Shown here: piece by piece, positions 8,971-17,991 of the stretch
How positions within the stretch are numbered: position 1 is the first letter of the stretch
Layout of the letters: the number at the start of each line of letters is the position of its first letter
Source: Bacteroidales bacterium
GTDB lineage: Bacteria > Bacteroidota > Bacteroidia > Bacteroidales > Prolixibacteraceae
DNA: 63,743 nucleotides
Assembly: GCA_012719495.1 (NCBI GenBank)
Contig: JAAYAG010000085.1
Span: 1 to 63,743 of the forward strand
Direction of reading: 5' to 3'
Notes under the pieces: generated by a model
The model's database searches: none
What the model was told of the DNA's origin: nothing
What the model saw: the letters and a program-made list of their open reading frames with translations, nothing else
Program-made: the position numbers and the translations under genes

Positions 8971-10740
8971 TTATCCTTTTTTCTCGCAGGCTAAATTACG
9001 AAACTCAACAGGTGTCAGCCCGAATCGTTCGCGAAACAGACGGTAAAACGTATTGCGTGAACCAAACCCCGAGTCGATAGCAACTGCTTCGATGGTTAGA
9101 TCGCAGTTGGGCGTGGCCAACATGTCGCGCGCATGGTCGAGGCGCAGCACATTCAGGTACTCGCTCCATGTAAGGCTATAACATTTTTTGATGGCTTCGA
9201 AAAGGTAGGTTTCGTTGGTGTTTAGCATATCGGCCACAGCTTTGCGGGTAATACCGGCTTGCGTGTACGACTGTTCGCTACGCATTAAGGCATTAAGGCG
9301 TTCCATTAACTCGTTGTTCTCAATCCCAGCACCTTCTACAGTTTCTTCCACTATAGATTTCGGCGTATCGGGCACCGATTTTTCGAGCAGTTTCCTTTGC
9401 TCCGTTATCTGGTGGTACAACGAACGGTTTTTCTCTTTTAATTTTTTCTGATTGAAAAGAATCACTAGTGCAAAAGCAGCAAGCACCAGCGCCAATACCG
9501 AGAACAAGGCTGCCACGTTACGCGAATTTTTGAGTTTCAACTGGGTCTTTTCGGCTTCAATCTCTAATTTATCGACTTCGTAAATAGTTCGTAGCTCGTC
9601 AAGCTGACCTGCAAATTCAAGGTTTCGAAGCGAATCTTTACGCTGCATCACCTCCTCATAAACAAGTGCAGACTCGATACCCTTGCCTGCTTTTCGAAGT
9701 ATTCGGGCTTTATTTTCCAGCACAGTGAGCGCACTTATGCTATCGCCAAAACTTATTACCCTATTGTAATTAGTATCTGCAATTGCAATAGCCTTTTCGT
9801 ATTGCCCCAGATGCTCAAAAAAACGGGTTTGAATATGCAAAAGTTTGAATTGTGCAATCATGCTTCTCCCTTTGGCACACTCTTCGGAAATCTTTAAGTA
9901 GCGTTCGGCCTGAATTGTATTGCCAGTTTCAAAGTTAGCTATGGTTAACGCTAAATAGCAGTACAAATAGCGACCATTAAGCATAGGAGTTATGCCACGC
10001 TCTTCGGTACGTCGTTTATAGTTGTCAATGGTGACTTTCCACGCATCTGCAATGTTGAGCATCTTTTCAAATTTCCAACTGGCATCAAGTGTTTCGCAAA
10101 GTGTATTGTACGTATTTAACAACAGCGAAATATCCTCTTCTTTGCTTAATCGATTAATGGCTTCGTCGAAAGATTTTTCGGCAAGTTCGTAGCGTTGAAG
10201 TGTTTGATAAATTATACCCAAGGTGTGTGCCGATACGCCCAACCCATAATTATTGTCTCGTGCTTTAGCATCGTCATACATAAGCTGTGTTTCTTTTAGG
10301 GCGGTTTGGGTTTGGTTGGCATACAACAACTTTTCAACTTTAGCTTCCCAACCATTGTAGTAGTAATCCCACTGCCCATTTTTTGCCATAAATTCAAGAT
10401 GTTTTGGCAAAACCGTTTCAAGGCTATCAAACATGTTGTAGTTATAAAAACAAAAAATTTGCTTCAATCGGGCAAGACCTTCAATTTCGGCATTGCCCTG
10501 TTTGTTTGCCTCCATTCGCAGATCATTGAGAGCCGCAAGTTCCGCATCAATATCGTTGCCCATTGCAACAAGGGAAACAATGTCAGCTAATGCTTGTAGT
10601 CGGTTCCCTCCACTAAGAGAGGGTAGTATTTTTCGAATAGAATCTTGCGGTGACTGATGTTCGGCAAATGTATTTTTTGTACATAGCGAAAAAATAAGTA
10701 ACAGAATAACAACTAGTTTGGTTAAAGAGGAATGTATCAT
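8971..10740 (-). CDS. Membrane-anchored TPR sensor with C-terminal AraC-type HTH
   Basis: About 589 aa from ATG 10740, chosen because MIHSSLTKLVVILLLIFSLC is a good signal or anchor sequence, whereas the upstream extension to 10779 adds nothing recognisable. Residues of about 60-370 form TPR-like helical repeats expected in the periplasm. A single membrane span (AALFSVLALVLAAFALVILF) lies near residue 420, followed by a coiled-coil linker and an AraC HTH at the C-terminus (DMLATPNCDLTIEAVAIDSG, then FGSRNTFYRLFRERFG). The design suggests a one-protein transmembrane regulator like other Bacteroidota sensor-AraC proteins. The ligand and targets are unknown. The neighbouring truncated gene is a paralogue of this one. 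Confidence 0.85.
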   Translation of the reverse strand: MIHSSLTKLVVILLLIFSLCTKNTFAEHQSPQDSIRKILPSLSGGNRLQALADIVSLVAMGNDIDAELAALNDLRMEANKQGNAEIEGLARLKQIFCFYNYNMFDSLETVLPKHLEFMAKNGQWDYYYNGWEAKVEKLLYANQTQTALKETQLMYDDAKARDNNYGLGVSAHTLGIIYQTLQRYELAEKSFDEAINRLSKEEDISLLLNTYNTLCETLDASWKFEKMLNIADAWKVTIDNYKRRTEERGITPMLNGRYLYCYLALTIANFETGNTIQAERYLKISEECAKGRSMIAQFKLLHIQTRFFEHLGQYEKAIAIADTNYNRVISFGDSISALTVLENKARILRKAGKGIESALVYEEVMQRKDSLRNLEFAGQLDELRTIYEVDKLEIEAEKTQLKLKNSRNVAALFSVLALVLAAFALVILFNQKKLKEKNRSLYHQITEQRKLLEKSVPDTPKSIVEETVEGAGIENNELMERLNALMRSEQSYTQAGITRKAVADMLNTNETYLFEAIKKCYSLTWSEYLNVLRLDHARDMLATPNCDLTIEAVAIDSGFGSRNTFYRLFRERFGLTPVEFRNLACEKKG

Positions 10741-10791
10741 AGGTATTTCGATATTTTTAAACTTAGGGCTGATAAGCAATCCATTCGGCTT

Positions 10792-11085
10792 TCAATCTTT
10801 TTTCTTCTCACAGGCAAAATTTCGGAACTCAACAGGCGTTAGCCCAAAGCGCTCGCGAAACAAACGGTAAAAGGTATTGCGCGAACCGAAACCCGAATCG
10901 ATGGCTACGGCTTCGATGGTAAGATCGCAGTTGGGCGTGGCCAACATATTTAAGATTTCGAGCTTTTCGGTTTCTGCCTGGGTTTGGGCGGCCTTAAACA
11001 AGCTGTCGGAATCGGTGTTTTGGGCATGCACCTGAAATGATAAGCAACACAAAAAGATCAGGATGCAAAGTGCGGTTTTCTTCAT
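10792..11085 (-). pseudogene. Internally deleted paralogue of the TPR-AraC regulator
   Basis: The 97-codon frame joins a signal peptide and the beginning of a periplasmic region (MKKTALCILIFLCCLSFQVHA, then about 24 residues) directly to the last 50 residues of an AraC domain (MLATPNCDLTIEA to the C-terminus). Those last 50 residues match the downstream gene almost residue for residue, yet the DNA differs at many third positions. All TPRs, the membrane span and the first HTH helices are missing. The simplest reading is tandem duplication, a period of purifying selection on both copies, then an in-frame internal deletion of roughly 500 codons. The product would be exported with half a DNA-binding domain, so it is probably non-functional. 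The stop is 51 bp from the preferred start of the intact gene. Confidence 0.8.
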
Positions 11086-11221
11086 GGTTAACTCAGATCG
11101 AAGGGTTATTCATAAGCAGGTAAAGTATTAATAATAAGTTATTAGAACACAAATTAATAAGTATTTTTATCAATTTTGGCCTTTTTTGAAATGCCAAAAA
11201 TGCAAAAATGAAACGAAACAG

Positions 11222-11261
11222 AGAGGACAGATCGTAAAAATCGTTTTACGATCTGTCCTCT
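11222..11261. repeat. Palindrome, copy 2 (18-bp perfect arms)
   Basis: Arms AGAGGACAGATCGTAAAA at 11222-11239 and its exact complement at 11244-11261 enclose a 4-base centre. The central 32 bp match the element at 8830-8861 with one difference. It sits between the divergent AraC-type genes, 137 bp upstream of the truncated paralogue and about 90 bp upstream of the -7 motif of the seven-helix regulator. A shared operator or a small palindromic repeat family are both possible. Confidence 0.8.
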
Positions 11262-11350
11262 TTAGAACGTTTTTTAATTCTTGCACTTCATTCGCAAAAG
11301 CATGTCTGGTTTGTTAACGTTCCAAAAAATAGGTTGAAAATGTCACTTAT

Positions 11351-11358
11351 TATTTTTG
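11351..11358 (+). promoter_or_regulatory. Bacteroidota -7 element for the 11410 gene
   Basis: TATTTTTG matches TAnnTTTG exactly and lies 51 bp before the ATG. A -33 TTTG at the usual spacing is not clear. The 324-base gap 11086-11409 otherwise holds only palindrome copy 2 and AT-rich sequence. Confidence 0.5.
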
Positions 11359-11409
11359 TGAAATATTAAATTAAAGCAATATTGCTCGAGAGAAGATACT
11401 AACAAGACC

Positions 11410-12630
11410 ATGACAGTTCTCGATCCTAAGATATTTACATTAACTACACCTGCTATTTCGGCATTGGTGGCTATGCTGATAGTTCTTTACGATGTGTTTG
11501 AAGAAGGTGGAGACCAGCGCCGTACAAAATTAAAGCTTGTACTTTTTTTTGCATCAACGGCAATTACAACCAGCTCGATCTTTATCTATTTCTATTTCCC
11601 CTACTTTTTCCGTCTGATTAACGGGATATACATGTTTTCAATCATAGCGATGCCCGTTTTTTTATATGCATTTATTTTTAAAATTACAGGTACAGATAAG
11701 CCTGAGCGTTTTTCAAATTTACACTACTTGGCACCTACTCTTTTGGCCATATTTCTTATTGTTGTTTCGCTATTTACCCCGGTCGAAGAACAAATGCTGA
11801 CAATTAAAGGGAATGGTGCTTACTGTGGGGGCTCGCGACTGTTTTTTTATGCATCGAACGGAAAAATGTTGATCAGGCTTATTTTCAGCATTGTGTACAT
11901 CGTTCTTATTTTCAAACGACTTCCGGGTTATCGCAGGTATATTGTTCATTATTCGTCAAACGAATCGAAAAGCTCGTTGCGTTGGGTGCCTATTTATCTG
12001 GGTGCTTTTATTGCCACTATACCTATTCCTTTGCTTGGTCAGTTTGTGCCACGCGATGCACTGGTTTCTAATGGATTTGCATTTTTCCACATATTCATTT
12101 TAATTTTACAACATAGCTTCTTAACATTCCATGTCATCAAAGGACACTACATACTTTATGAGGATGCGCAACCCGAAAATCGGCAGGTTATACCCGACGA
12201 ATGTTTACCTTTAGACGATGTAAATGAAATAAAAACAGGCGATGTCTATAAAGATGATGAATTACAAATACAAGATTCACAGGGAGATGATAATGGAATA
12301 TCGAAACTGTCTGCTAAAAAAGAATTGCTTACCCGCGAACGATTTGAGTGTTATATTAAAAAAAAGCGTCCTTATCTTAACTCAGAATTGAAAATTACTG
12401 ATTTGGTTAATGACTTGAATGTTAATAGAACTTACATCTCTTCTTTCATCAACGCTGAGTATGGGTTAAATTTCAGCCATTACATAAACTTGTGTCGTCT
12501 TGCAGAATATCAGCGTCTTAGGGCGTGCAGCGATTATGCCGATAAAAGCAATACTGAACTTGTAGAAATGGCAGGATTTGGCAGCTACCGGAGTTATAGG
12601 AGGATGTTGGGAATGATGAGAAAAGCATGA
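11410..12630 (+). CDS. Seven-helix membrane protein with C-terminal AraC-type HTH
   Basis: 406 aa. The first 250 residues contain about seven hydrophobic helices (for example ISALVAMLIVLYDVF, GIYMFSIIAMPVFLYAFIF, YLAPTLLAIFLIVVSLF). A charged linker of about 60 residues follows, then an AraC HTH (LKITDLVNDLNVNRTYISSF, later ELVEMAGFGSYRSYRRMLGM). This is the Bacteroidota layout of a membrane-embedded sensor tethered to an AraC DNA-binding domain. It is divergent from the other two AraC-type genes across a 324-bp region holding palindrome copy 2. Signal and targets are unknown. Confidence 0.85.
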   Translation: MTVLDPKIFTLTTPAISALVAMLIVLYDVFEEGGDQRRTKLKLVLFFASTAITTSSIFIYFYFPYFFRLINGIYMFSIIAMPVFLYAFIFKITGTDKPERFSNLHYLAPTLLAIFLIVVSLFTPVEEQMLTIKGNGAYCGGSRLFFYASNGKMLIRLIFSIVYIVLIFKRLPGYRRYIVHYSSNESKSSLRWVPIYLGAFIATIPIPLLGQFVPRDALVSNGFAFFHIFILILQHSFLTFHVIKGHYILYEDAQPENRQVIPDECLPLDDVNEIKTGDVYKDDELQIQDSQGDDNGISKLSAKKELLTRERFECYIKKKRPYLNSELKITDLVNDLNVNRTYISSFINAEYGLNFSHYINLCRLAEYQRLRACSDYADKSNTELVEMAGFGSYRSYRRMLGMMRKA

Positions 12631-12710
12631 ATTTTTTTTTTGCTTTGTTGCCATTGCTTGGCTTTATGGTAAAAAATGAAAACAAATAGTGCTCCTTCGC
12701 AATTCTTTTT

Positions 12711-12718
12711 TATTTTTG
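12711..12718 (+). promoter_or_regulatory. Bacteroidota -7 element for the methyltransferase
   Basis: TATTTTTG, an exact TAnnTTTG, ends 7 nt before ATG 12726. Either the mRNA is nearly leaderless or translation starts at the in-frame ATG 12747. Confidence 0.45.
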
Positions 12719-12725
12719 TTTGATA

Positions 12726-13595
12726 ATGAATTATTTTGTTAACCTTATGATCAAACAACTATACCGGTTTCTCCATCCGAAGTTTCAAAATCTTTTTCTC
12801 GAATATAAAGTTAGTTTTAAGCCCCGTTATGGCCACGGATTACCTCCTCATGGGGAATTATATCGAGTAATCGACGCAAAGAGAGAAGAATACAAGGGTT
12901 TGCTAAACAAAGCATTGAGTCTGAAAGAAAGTCTCTGGACAATAAAAGACTCGAGCTGCGAAACTGACTCTTCAAAGCCAACATGGAATAACGGGTACCT
13001 TCCCGGGCTTGATATTGTTGGTATATATACCTTATTGACAGAGTTTAAGCCTCGGAAATACATCGAAATTGGATCGGGGAATTCAACAAAAGTAGCCTAT
13101 AAAGCCAAGATTGAGCAAAACCTTGGTACAGAAATTATTTCAATCGATCCTATGCCAAGGGCCGAAATTGATAATTTGGCCGATAAAATCATCAGAAAAC
13201 CCTTTGAGAATGTCGATCTTGATATTGTTAATGAATTGAATGAAAACGATATCCTTTTTGTTGATAATTCGCATCGCATATTACCCAATTCTGATGCTAT
13301 GGTTTTCTTTCTCGAGATTTTGCCACGACTCAAAAAAGGTGTGATTGTACACATACACGACATCTATTTACCGTATGATTATCCGCAGGTTATGTGCGAC
13401 AGGTTTTATTCCGAGCAATATGGACTAGCCATATATTTGCTGGCAAATCCACGGAAATATGAACCGCTGATGCCTAATTATTTCATCTTTGAAGATAAAG
13501 AATTGTCGGCACTAATTGCACCAATTTGGAACCACGGGAACTTGCAAAATGTTGAAGAACATGGGGGTTCTTTTTGGTTGAAGATTGCCGAATGA
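12726..13595 (+). CDS. Class I SAM-dependent methyltransferase
   Basis: About 289 aa. The SAM-binding motif I is visible as KYIEIGSGNSTKVA, followed about 20 residues later by EIISIDPMPR (acidic residue for the SAM ribose) and by NDILFVDNSHR and GVIVHIHDIYLP, a pattern of the Methyltransf_24-like group. No signal peptide. The start at 12726 replaces the TTG at 12720; 12747 is also possible. The gene stands alone on the plus strand, next to the convergent tviB-like gene, so a role in sugar or surface-polymer modification is conceivable but unproven. Confidence 0.75.
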   Translation: MNYFVNLMIKQLYRFLHPKFQNLFLEYKVSFKPRYGHGLPPHGELYRVIDAKREEYKGLLNKALSLKESLWTIKDSSCETDSSKPTWNNGYLPGLDIVGIYTLLTEFKPRKYIEIGSGNSTKVAYKAKIEQNLGTEIISIDPMPRAEIDNLADKIIRKPFENVDLDIVNELNENDILFVDNSHRILPNSDAMVFFLEILPRLKKGVIVHIHDIYLPYDYPQVMCDRFYSEQYGLAIYLLANPRKYEPLMPNYFIFEDKELSALIAPIWNHGNLQNVEEHGGSFWLKIAE

Positions 13596-13701
13596 TGGAA
13601 TAGAAAGCTATAAATGTGAACGGGAAATGGATTTCACCGAAAGATGAGTAAACTTCATTATTTGTAGTCCAATTCCCGCTTAACAGTTTTTTTTGAAATC
13701 G

Positions 13702-15018
13702 TTACAATCGCCCGTCGACTAATTGTTTGTCTAAAATACCTTTAACATCGTATATCACTGTTCCGGTGGCTTTGTGGGCTTTAAGGTCGATTGATTGGAA
13801 CTTAGCGTGTGCAACAGCCAGAACTATGGCTTCGTAGTTTTGGTTTTCAGGGTATTCTGTGAGCGATGTTATGCCATATTCGTGTTGTACTTCAGTGGGT
13901 TTTGCCCACGGGTCGTACACCTCAACTTCAATCCCGTAGCTTGTCAGTTCGTGGTAAATATCTATGGCATGCGAGTTCCTGATGTCGGGACAATTTTCTT
14001 TAAACGTAATTCCAAGCATAAGAACCCGTGCTCCACGAACCGGACTGTTGTTTTTTATCATAAGCTTAACTACCTCTGCGGCAACATACTGTCCCATGCT
14101 GTCGTTGAGTCTTCGCCCAGCAAGGATAATTTCGGGATGATAGCCAGCTTCCTGGGCCTTTTGAGCCAGATAGTATGGGTCAACTCCAATGCAATGTCCT
14201 CCGACCAAGCCTGGTTTAAACGGCAAAAAGTTCCATTTTGTTCCGGCTGCTTCAAGCACATCATGGGTGTCGATCCCCATCCTGTTAAAAATTTTTGCCA
14301 ACTCATTTACAAAAGCGATGTTTATGTCGCGCTGTGAGTTTTCAATTACTTTGGCTGCTTCGGCTACTTTTATCGATGGCGCTAAATGGGTTCCGGCCAA
14401 AATAACCGACGCGTACAGATTGTTGATTACTTCTGCAATTTCGGGGGTCGATCCTGAGGTGACTTTTTTAATCTTCTCTACCGTATGTTCTTTGTCACCA
14501 GGGTTGATCCGTTCGGGTGAGTACCCTGCAAAAAAATCGACATTGAATTTTAACCCTGATGTCTTTTCAATAACCGGGATACAATCTTCTTCGGTTGCAC
14601 CGGGGTAAACAGTGCTCTCATAGATAACGATGTCACCTTTTTTTATCACCTTTCCAACAGTTTCCGAGGCGCGTAACAGCGGGGTAAGGTCGGGGCGGTT
14701 ATTTCTGTCAACTGGTGTGGGAACGGTAATGATATATATGTTGCAGTCTGCAATCTCTTCTAAATTTGTGGTGCAAAACAAGCCGGTAGTTTTATTATCT
14801 TTCTTAAATGATAATGATTGCTGAAGTACCGATTTCAGGGTTATGTTATCTACCTCCAGCGTTGAATCGTTACCTTGCATTAATTCAGTTACGCGGTTTT
14901 TGTTGATATCGAAGCCTGTTACGGGGTATTTCGTGGCAAATAGCCGGGCGAGCGGGAGTCCTACATAACCAAGGCCAATTACTGCAATGCTGGGTTGAAA
15001 TGTATTGTTCATGATCAT
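13702..15018 (-). CDS. tviB: Nucleotide-sugar dehydrogenase, TviB/WbpO type
   Basis: 438 aa, the usual length for UDP-sugar 6-dehydrogenases. The Rossmann motif is [15 protein letters not shown]. The substrate-binding region holds [14 protein letters not shown], and the catalytic Cys is in [15 protein letters not shown]. The sequence around [20 protein letters not shown] is typical of enzymes acting on UDP-GlcNAc/UDP-GalNAc (Vi antigen TviB, WbpO), giving a uronic acid for surface polysaccharide. It is 36 bp downstream of the epimerase on the same strand, so the two form an operon. ATG 15018 and ATG 15012 are both plausible starts. Substrate specificity is inferred from similarity only. Confidence 0.88.
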   Translation of the reverse strand: MIMNNTFQPSIAVIGLGYVGLPLARLFATKYPVTGFDINKNRVTELMQGNDSTLEVDNITLKSVLQQSLSFKKDNKTTGLFCTTNLEEIADCNIYIITVPTPVDRNNRPDLTPLLRASETVGKVIKKGDIVIYESTVYPGATEEDCIPVIEKTSGLKFNVDFFAGYSPERINPGDKEHTVEKIKKVTSGSTPEIAEVINNLYASVILAGTHLAPSIKVAEAAKVIENSQRDINIAFVNELAKIFNRMGIDTHDVLEAAGTKWNFLPFKPGLVGGHCIGVDPYYLAQKAQEAGYHPEIILAGRRLNDSMGQYVAAEVVKLMIKNNSPVRGARVLMLGITFKENCPDIRNSHAIDIYHELTSYGIEVEVYDPWAKPTEVQHEYGITSLTEYPENQNYEAIVLAVAHAKFQSIDLKAHKATGTVIYDVKGILDKQLVDGRL

Positions 15019-15054
15019 TAAGTTCGTTGATTCATCTCATTGGTTAATTGAGAA

Positions 15055-16050
15055 TTATTTAAGGTTGTTCCAATACCATTCACATGCCAGGGCAAACCCT
15101 TGCTGTGCGCTGAATTGTGGGTCGTATCCGATAAGTTTTTTGGCTTTCTCGATTGAAGCCAGAGAGTGGGGAATATCGCCCGGGCGTTGTGCTCCGAAGA
15201 TAGGTTCAATTTTGCCAATACGTGGCTCGTACTTGGCCAAGTTCAACTTTAGCGTTTCAAAAAGTTGAACGAGAGTAGTATTGTTACCATAAGCTATGTT
15301 AAACACCTGATTTGAAAATCCTTCGCACGTTTTCAGGTTCTCTTCTGATGCCATTAGGGCTTTGTAGTTGGCTTCAATCACGTTGTCGATGTAAGTGAAA
15401 TCGCGCGAAAAACTTCCGTCGCCATTAATAATGGGTGGTTTCAGGTTTATTAACTGTTTTACCCACAATGGAATAACAGCAGCATAGGCGCCATTCGGGT
15501 CTTGCCTTTTTCCAAAAACATTGAAATAGCGGAGTCCCACACAAGAAATACCATAAGTACGGGCAAAAACTTCGGCGTAAAGTTCATTAACATATTTGGT
15601 TACAGCATACGGGGAAAGGGGTTTCCCGATATGATCTTCTATTTTTGGTAAATTTTTAGAGTCACCATAGGTCGATGAGCTTGCTGCGTAGACGAAGCGT
15701 TTGACTCCTGCGTCTCGGGCCGCAACCAGCATATTAACAAAGCCTCCTACGTTGACATTGTTGCTTGTTGCCGGGTCGTTAATTGATCTTGGTACGCTCC
15801 CCAATGCAGCCTGATGAAGTACGAAATCGGCTCCATGGGCAGCTTTGGCACAATCGTTTGGCTCGCGAATATCGCCTTCGATAAGCGAAAACCTTGGATT
15901 GTCGATGAGGTGTTGAATATTTTCGCGCTTTCCGGTCGAGAAATTGTCGAGGCATACCACGTGAAAACCCTTGTCGATAAATGCATCACAGAGGTTTGAT
16001 CCAATAAAACCTGCTCCTCCGGTAATCAGAATAGTTTGATTGATGGTCAT
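15055..16050 (-). CDS. tviC: UDP-N-acetylglucosamine C4-epimerase, TviC/WbpP type
   Basis: About 331 aa of the extended short-chain dehydrogenase family. It has ILITGGAGFIGSNLCDAF (NAD binding), FVYAASSSTYGDS with the catalytic Ser/Thr, SPYAVTKYVNELYA (YxxxK) and GLRYFNVFGKRQDPNGAYAA, which is characteristic of WbpP/TviC. It would interconvert UDP-GlcNAc and UDP-GalNAc (or the uronic acids) together with the TviB-like enzyme just downstream. The start at 16050 is preferred to 16104 because a -7 motif lies in the extension at 16073-16080. No glycosyltransferases or flippases are adjacent, so this pair is separated from any larger polysaccharide locus visible here. Confidence 0.88.
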   Translation of the reverse strand: MTINQTILITGGAGFIGSNLCDAFIDKGFHVVCLDNFSTGKRENIQHLIDNPRFSLIEGDIREPNDCAKAAHGADFVLHQAALGSVPRSINDPATSNNVNVGGFVNMLVAARDAGVKRFVYAASSSTYGDSKNLPKIEDHIGKPLSPYAVTKYVNELYAEVFARTYGISCVGLRYFNVFGKRQDPNGAYAAVIPLWVKQLINLKPPIINGDGSFSRDFTYIDNVIEANYKALMASEENLKTCEGFSNQVFNIAYGNNTTLVQLFETLKLNLAKYEPRIGKIEPIFGAQRPGDIPHSLASIEKAKKLIGYDPQFSAQQGFALACEWYWNNLK

Positions 16051-16072
16051 GTAATTACTAAGTATTTGGCTG

Positions 16073-16080
16073 CAAATGTA
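16073..16080 (-). promoter_or_regulatory. Bacteroidota -7 element for tviC-tviB
   Basis: On the minus strand TACATTTG matches TAnnTTTG and lies 22 nt before ATG 16050, inside the longer open frame. It supports the shorter start. No clear -33 TTTG was seen. Confidence 0.45.
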
Positions 16081-16240
16081 ATGGATTTTTTCTCGATTTG
16101 TCATGAAAATGCCCTTCAGAAAGCATCATCGCAAAATTGTTTTTGACAGCATTTAGATTATGAAAGATATATTGAAGGTATTTCTGCTAAAATCATTGTT
16201 GCCGTGAAATTTATTTCTGAGCCTCAATGTTAAAAATATT

Positions 16241-17065
16241 CTATCGGGTTATGTTTTTTTTCACCTCGAGTGATGTTCCGCAGCGCTTGCAGTAGAGTGC
16301 ATCGTCGTCGTGCTTGTCATACATGCATTTGGAGCAAACCTGTGTGTTGCTATGATGCTTTCCAATAATATTTGCAGTTACAATTCCGGTAGGAACGGCC
16401 AGGATTGAATAACCCAGGATCATCACAAAGCTCGAAAGCATTTGCCCGAAGTGTGTAGTAGGAGATAAATCTCCATAGCCAACCGTGGTGAGGGTAACAA
16501 TAGCCCAATAAATGCTGGTAGGAATATCTTTAAAGCCACTTTCAGGGCCTTCTATCAGGAACATAAATGTTCCGATGATCACGGCAAGTATGATTACAAA
16601 TATGATGAATACGGTTATCTTTTCCCTGCTGTTCCAGAGTGCGTTTAAAATAATTCTTCCCGCACTGGTATAACGACTAAGTTTAAGGATACGGAATATT
16701 CTCATTACCCTCAATCCTCTGATAACTATTAAGTTTTGTGCTCCGGGCAAGAAGATGCCGAGGTAATTAGGTAGCAATGCTAGCAAGTCGATCAATCCGT
16801 AAAAACTGAAAATATATCGGAAAGGATTTGGAGATACCCAAATTCGGGTAGCATATTCAATGGTGAAAAGCACTGTGATAACCCATTCCAGGATGCGTAA
16901 AAAGAGACCAATTTTTTGATTTATTGAGTTTACGCTACCAAATATTACCACCAAAATGCTGAGCACAATCAGTACCATCAAAACTTCGTCAAACAGTTTT
17001 CCTTTTCGGGTGTCGGCTTCGAAAATTGTTTCGTAAAAGCGGTTCTTTGTTTTTTCTAAATCCAT
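16241..17065 (-). CDS. Voltage-gated-type potassium channel with C-terminal zinc ribbon
   Basis: 274 aa with six transmembrane helices. S4 is visible as RGLRVMRIFRILKLSRY, with basic residues every third position. The pore helix and selectivity filter are TLTTVGYGDLSP. After S6 (a GYSILAVPTGIVTANI stretch) the cytoplasmic tail has CSKCMYDK and YCKRCGTS, a four-cysteine zinc ribbon. It should form a tetrameric K+ channel in the inner membrane. The gene follows the LysE gene on the same strand and precedes tviC, but the gaps of 120-190 bp suggest separate transcription. Confidence 0.92.
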   Translation of the reverse strand: MDLEKTKNRFYETIFEADTRKGKLFDEVLMVLIVLSILVVIFGSVNSINQKIGLFLRILEWVITVLFTIEYATRIWVSPNPFRYIFSFYGLIDLLALLPNYLGIFLPGAQNLIVIRGLRVMRIFRILKLSRYTSAGRIILNALWNSREKITVFIIFVIILAVIIGTFMFLIEGPESGFKDIPTSIYWAIVTLTTVGYGDLSPTTHFGQMLSSFVMILGYSILAVPTGIVTANIIGKHHSNTQVCSKCMYDKHDDDALYCKRCGTSLEVKKNITR

Positions 17066-17188
17066 TGTGTTTTTCCAATTTTTTGGGTAAGAAAAATACG
17101 AATTAATCCTGATAAATGCAGAAAATAAGAATGGAAACTAGCTGAAAAGCTTATCCTTGTTCGGTTTTGTTTGTAGTTGTCGATTTTC

Positions 17189-17830
17189 CTATAGTAATGG
17201 ATTACCTTTTACCATAACAAATATCGATGTAGCCACCACAAGCAACATAATTAGCGACCCCGATACTTTATTGAACCACCATAGTATACGTAAGTTGAAT
17301 TTATGCCTGAACTGGTTGATGGTAAATGCCAAGGTTGTCCACCAAAGGGTTGCCCCAATGAAAAAGCCCGACACGAAAAAAGCGGGTTCCCATAGGTTGG
17401 TTATATCAAAAACAACATGGGCACTGGCAAAAATAGCAATGTATGTCAGAATAGGTAAGGGGTTCGAAAGCGAGATACCCACACTGGTCAGGAACATTTC
17501 CATAGGGCTTGTACCTTTTCGTCTCATCTTTTTCCATTCGGTTACGGGATGTGACAAAAAGATATTCAACCCAAGGGCAATAAGCAGTACTGCACCAATA
17601 ATTTGAATATATAATTGATAAGTCTGAAGAAAAGTAATGATATACGAAACACTGAACCCGGCCAGTATTGCCCAGTTTGAATCGGTAAAAGCAACACCAA
17701 GCCCCGAAAAGAATCCTGACTTGAAATTACGGTTGGCCGTGCGCTGAATCACCATAACCCCGATGGGGCCTATGGGCATCGAGACCAAAAACCCGATTAA
17801 TAATCCTTTTAATAACAGACTGATAAACAT
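17189..17830 (-). CDS. LysE/RhtB family exporter
   Basis: 213 aa, typical length for the LysE translocator family of amino-acid and small-metabolite exporters. The N-terminal signature LLIGFLVSMPIGPIGVMVIQ is diagnostic, followed by SGLGVAFTDSNWAI and hydrophobic helices to a total of six. The substrate cannot be told from sequence. It is the first gene of the minus-strand group and is divergent from the TonB-dependent receptor at 17992. Confidence 0.85.
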   Translation of the reverse strand: MFISLLLKGLLIGFLVSMPIGPIGVMVIQRTANRNFKSGFFSGLGVAFTDSNWAILAGFSVSYIITFLQTYQLYIQIIGAVLLIALGLNIFLSHPVTEWKKMRRKGTSPMEMFLTSVGISLSNPLPILTYIAIFASAHVVFDITNLWEPAFFVSGFFIGATLWWTTLAFTINQFRHKFNLRILWWFNKVSGSLIMLLVVATSIFVMVKGNPLL

Positions 17831-17950
17831 TTCTTCTTTTTTGCGGCTGTAAATATACAGCCTTCACCCCATTTCTTTTGACCATGAAAGTTAAATTATT
17901 CAAAATTCTATCTTTCCTGTTTTTCCTGCAATTAATTTCGATTTTGCACG

Positions 17951-17985
17951 TTTTGTTCTTGTTTTGTCAATGAATATTATCTTTG
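17951..17985 (+). promoter_or_regulatory. Promoter of the TonB-dependent receptor gene
   Basis: -33 element TTTTG at 17951-17955, 22-nt spacer, then -7 element TATCTTTG at 17978-17985, matching the Bacteroidota consensus. The -7 ends 6 nt before ATG 17992, so transcription should begin at or next to the start codon. Confidence 0.6.
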
Positions 17986-17991
17986 CGGTCA

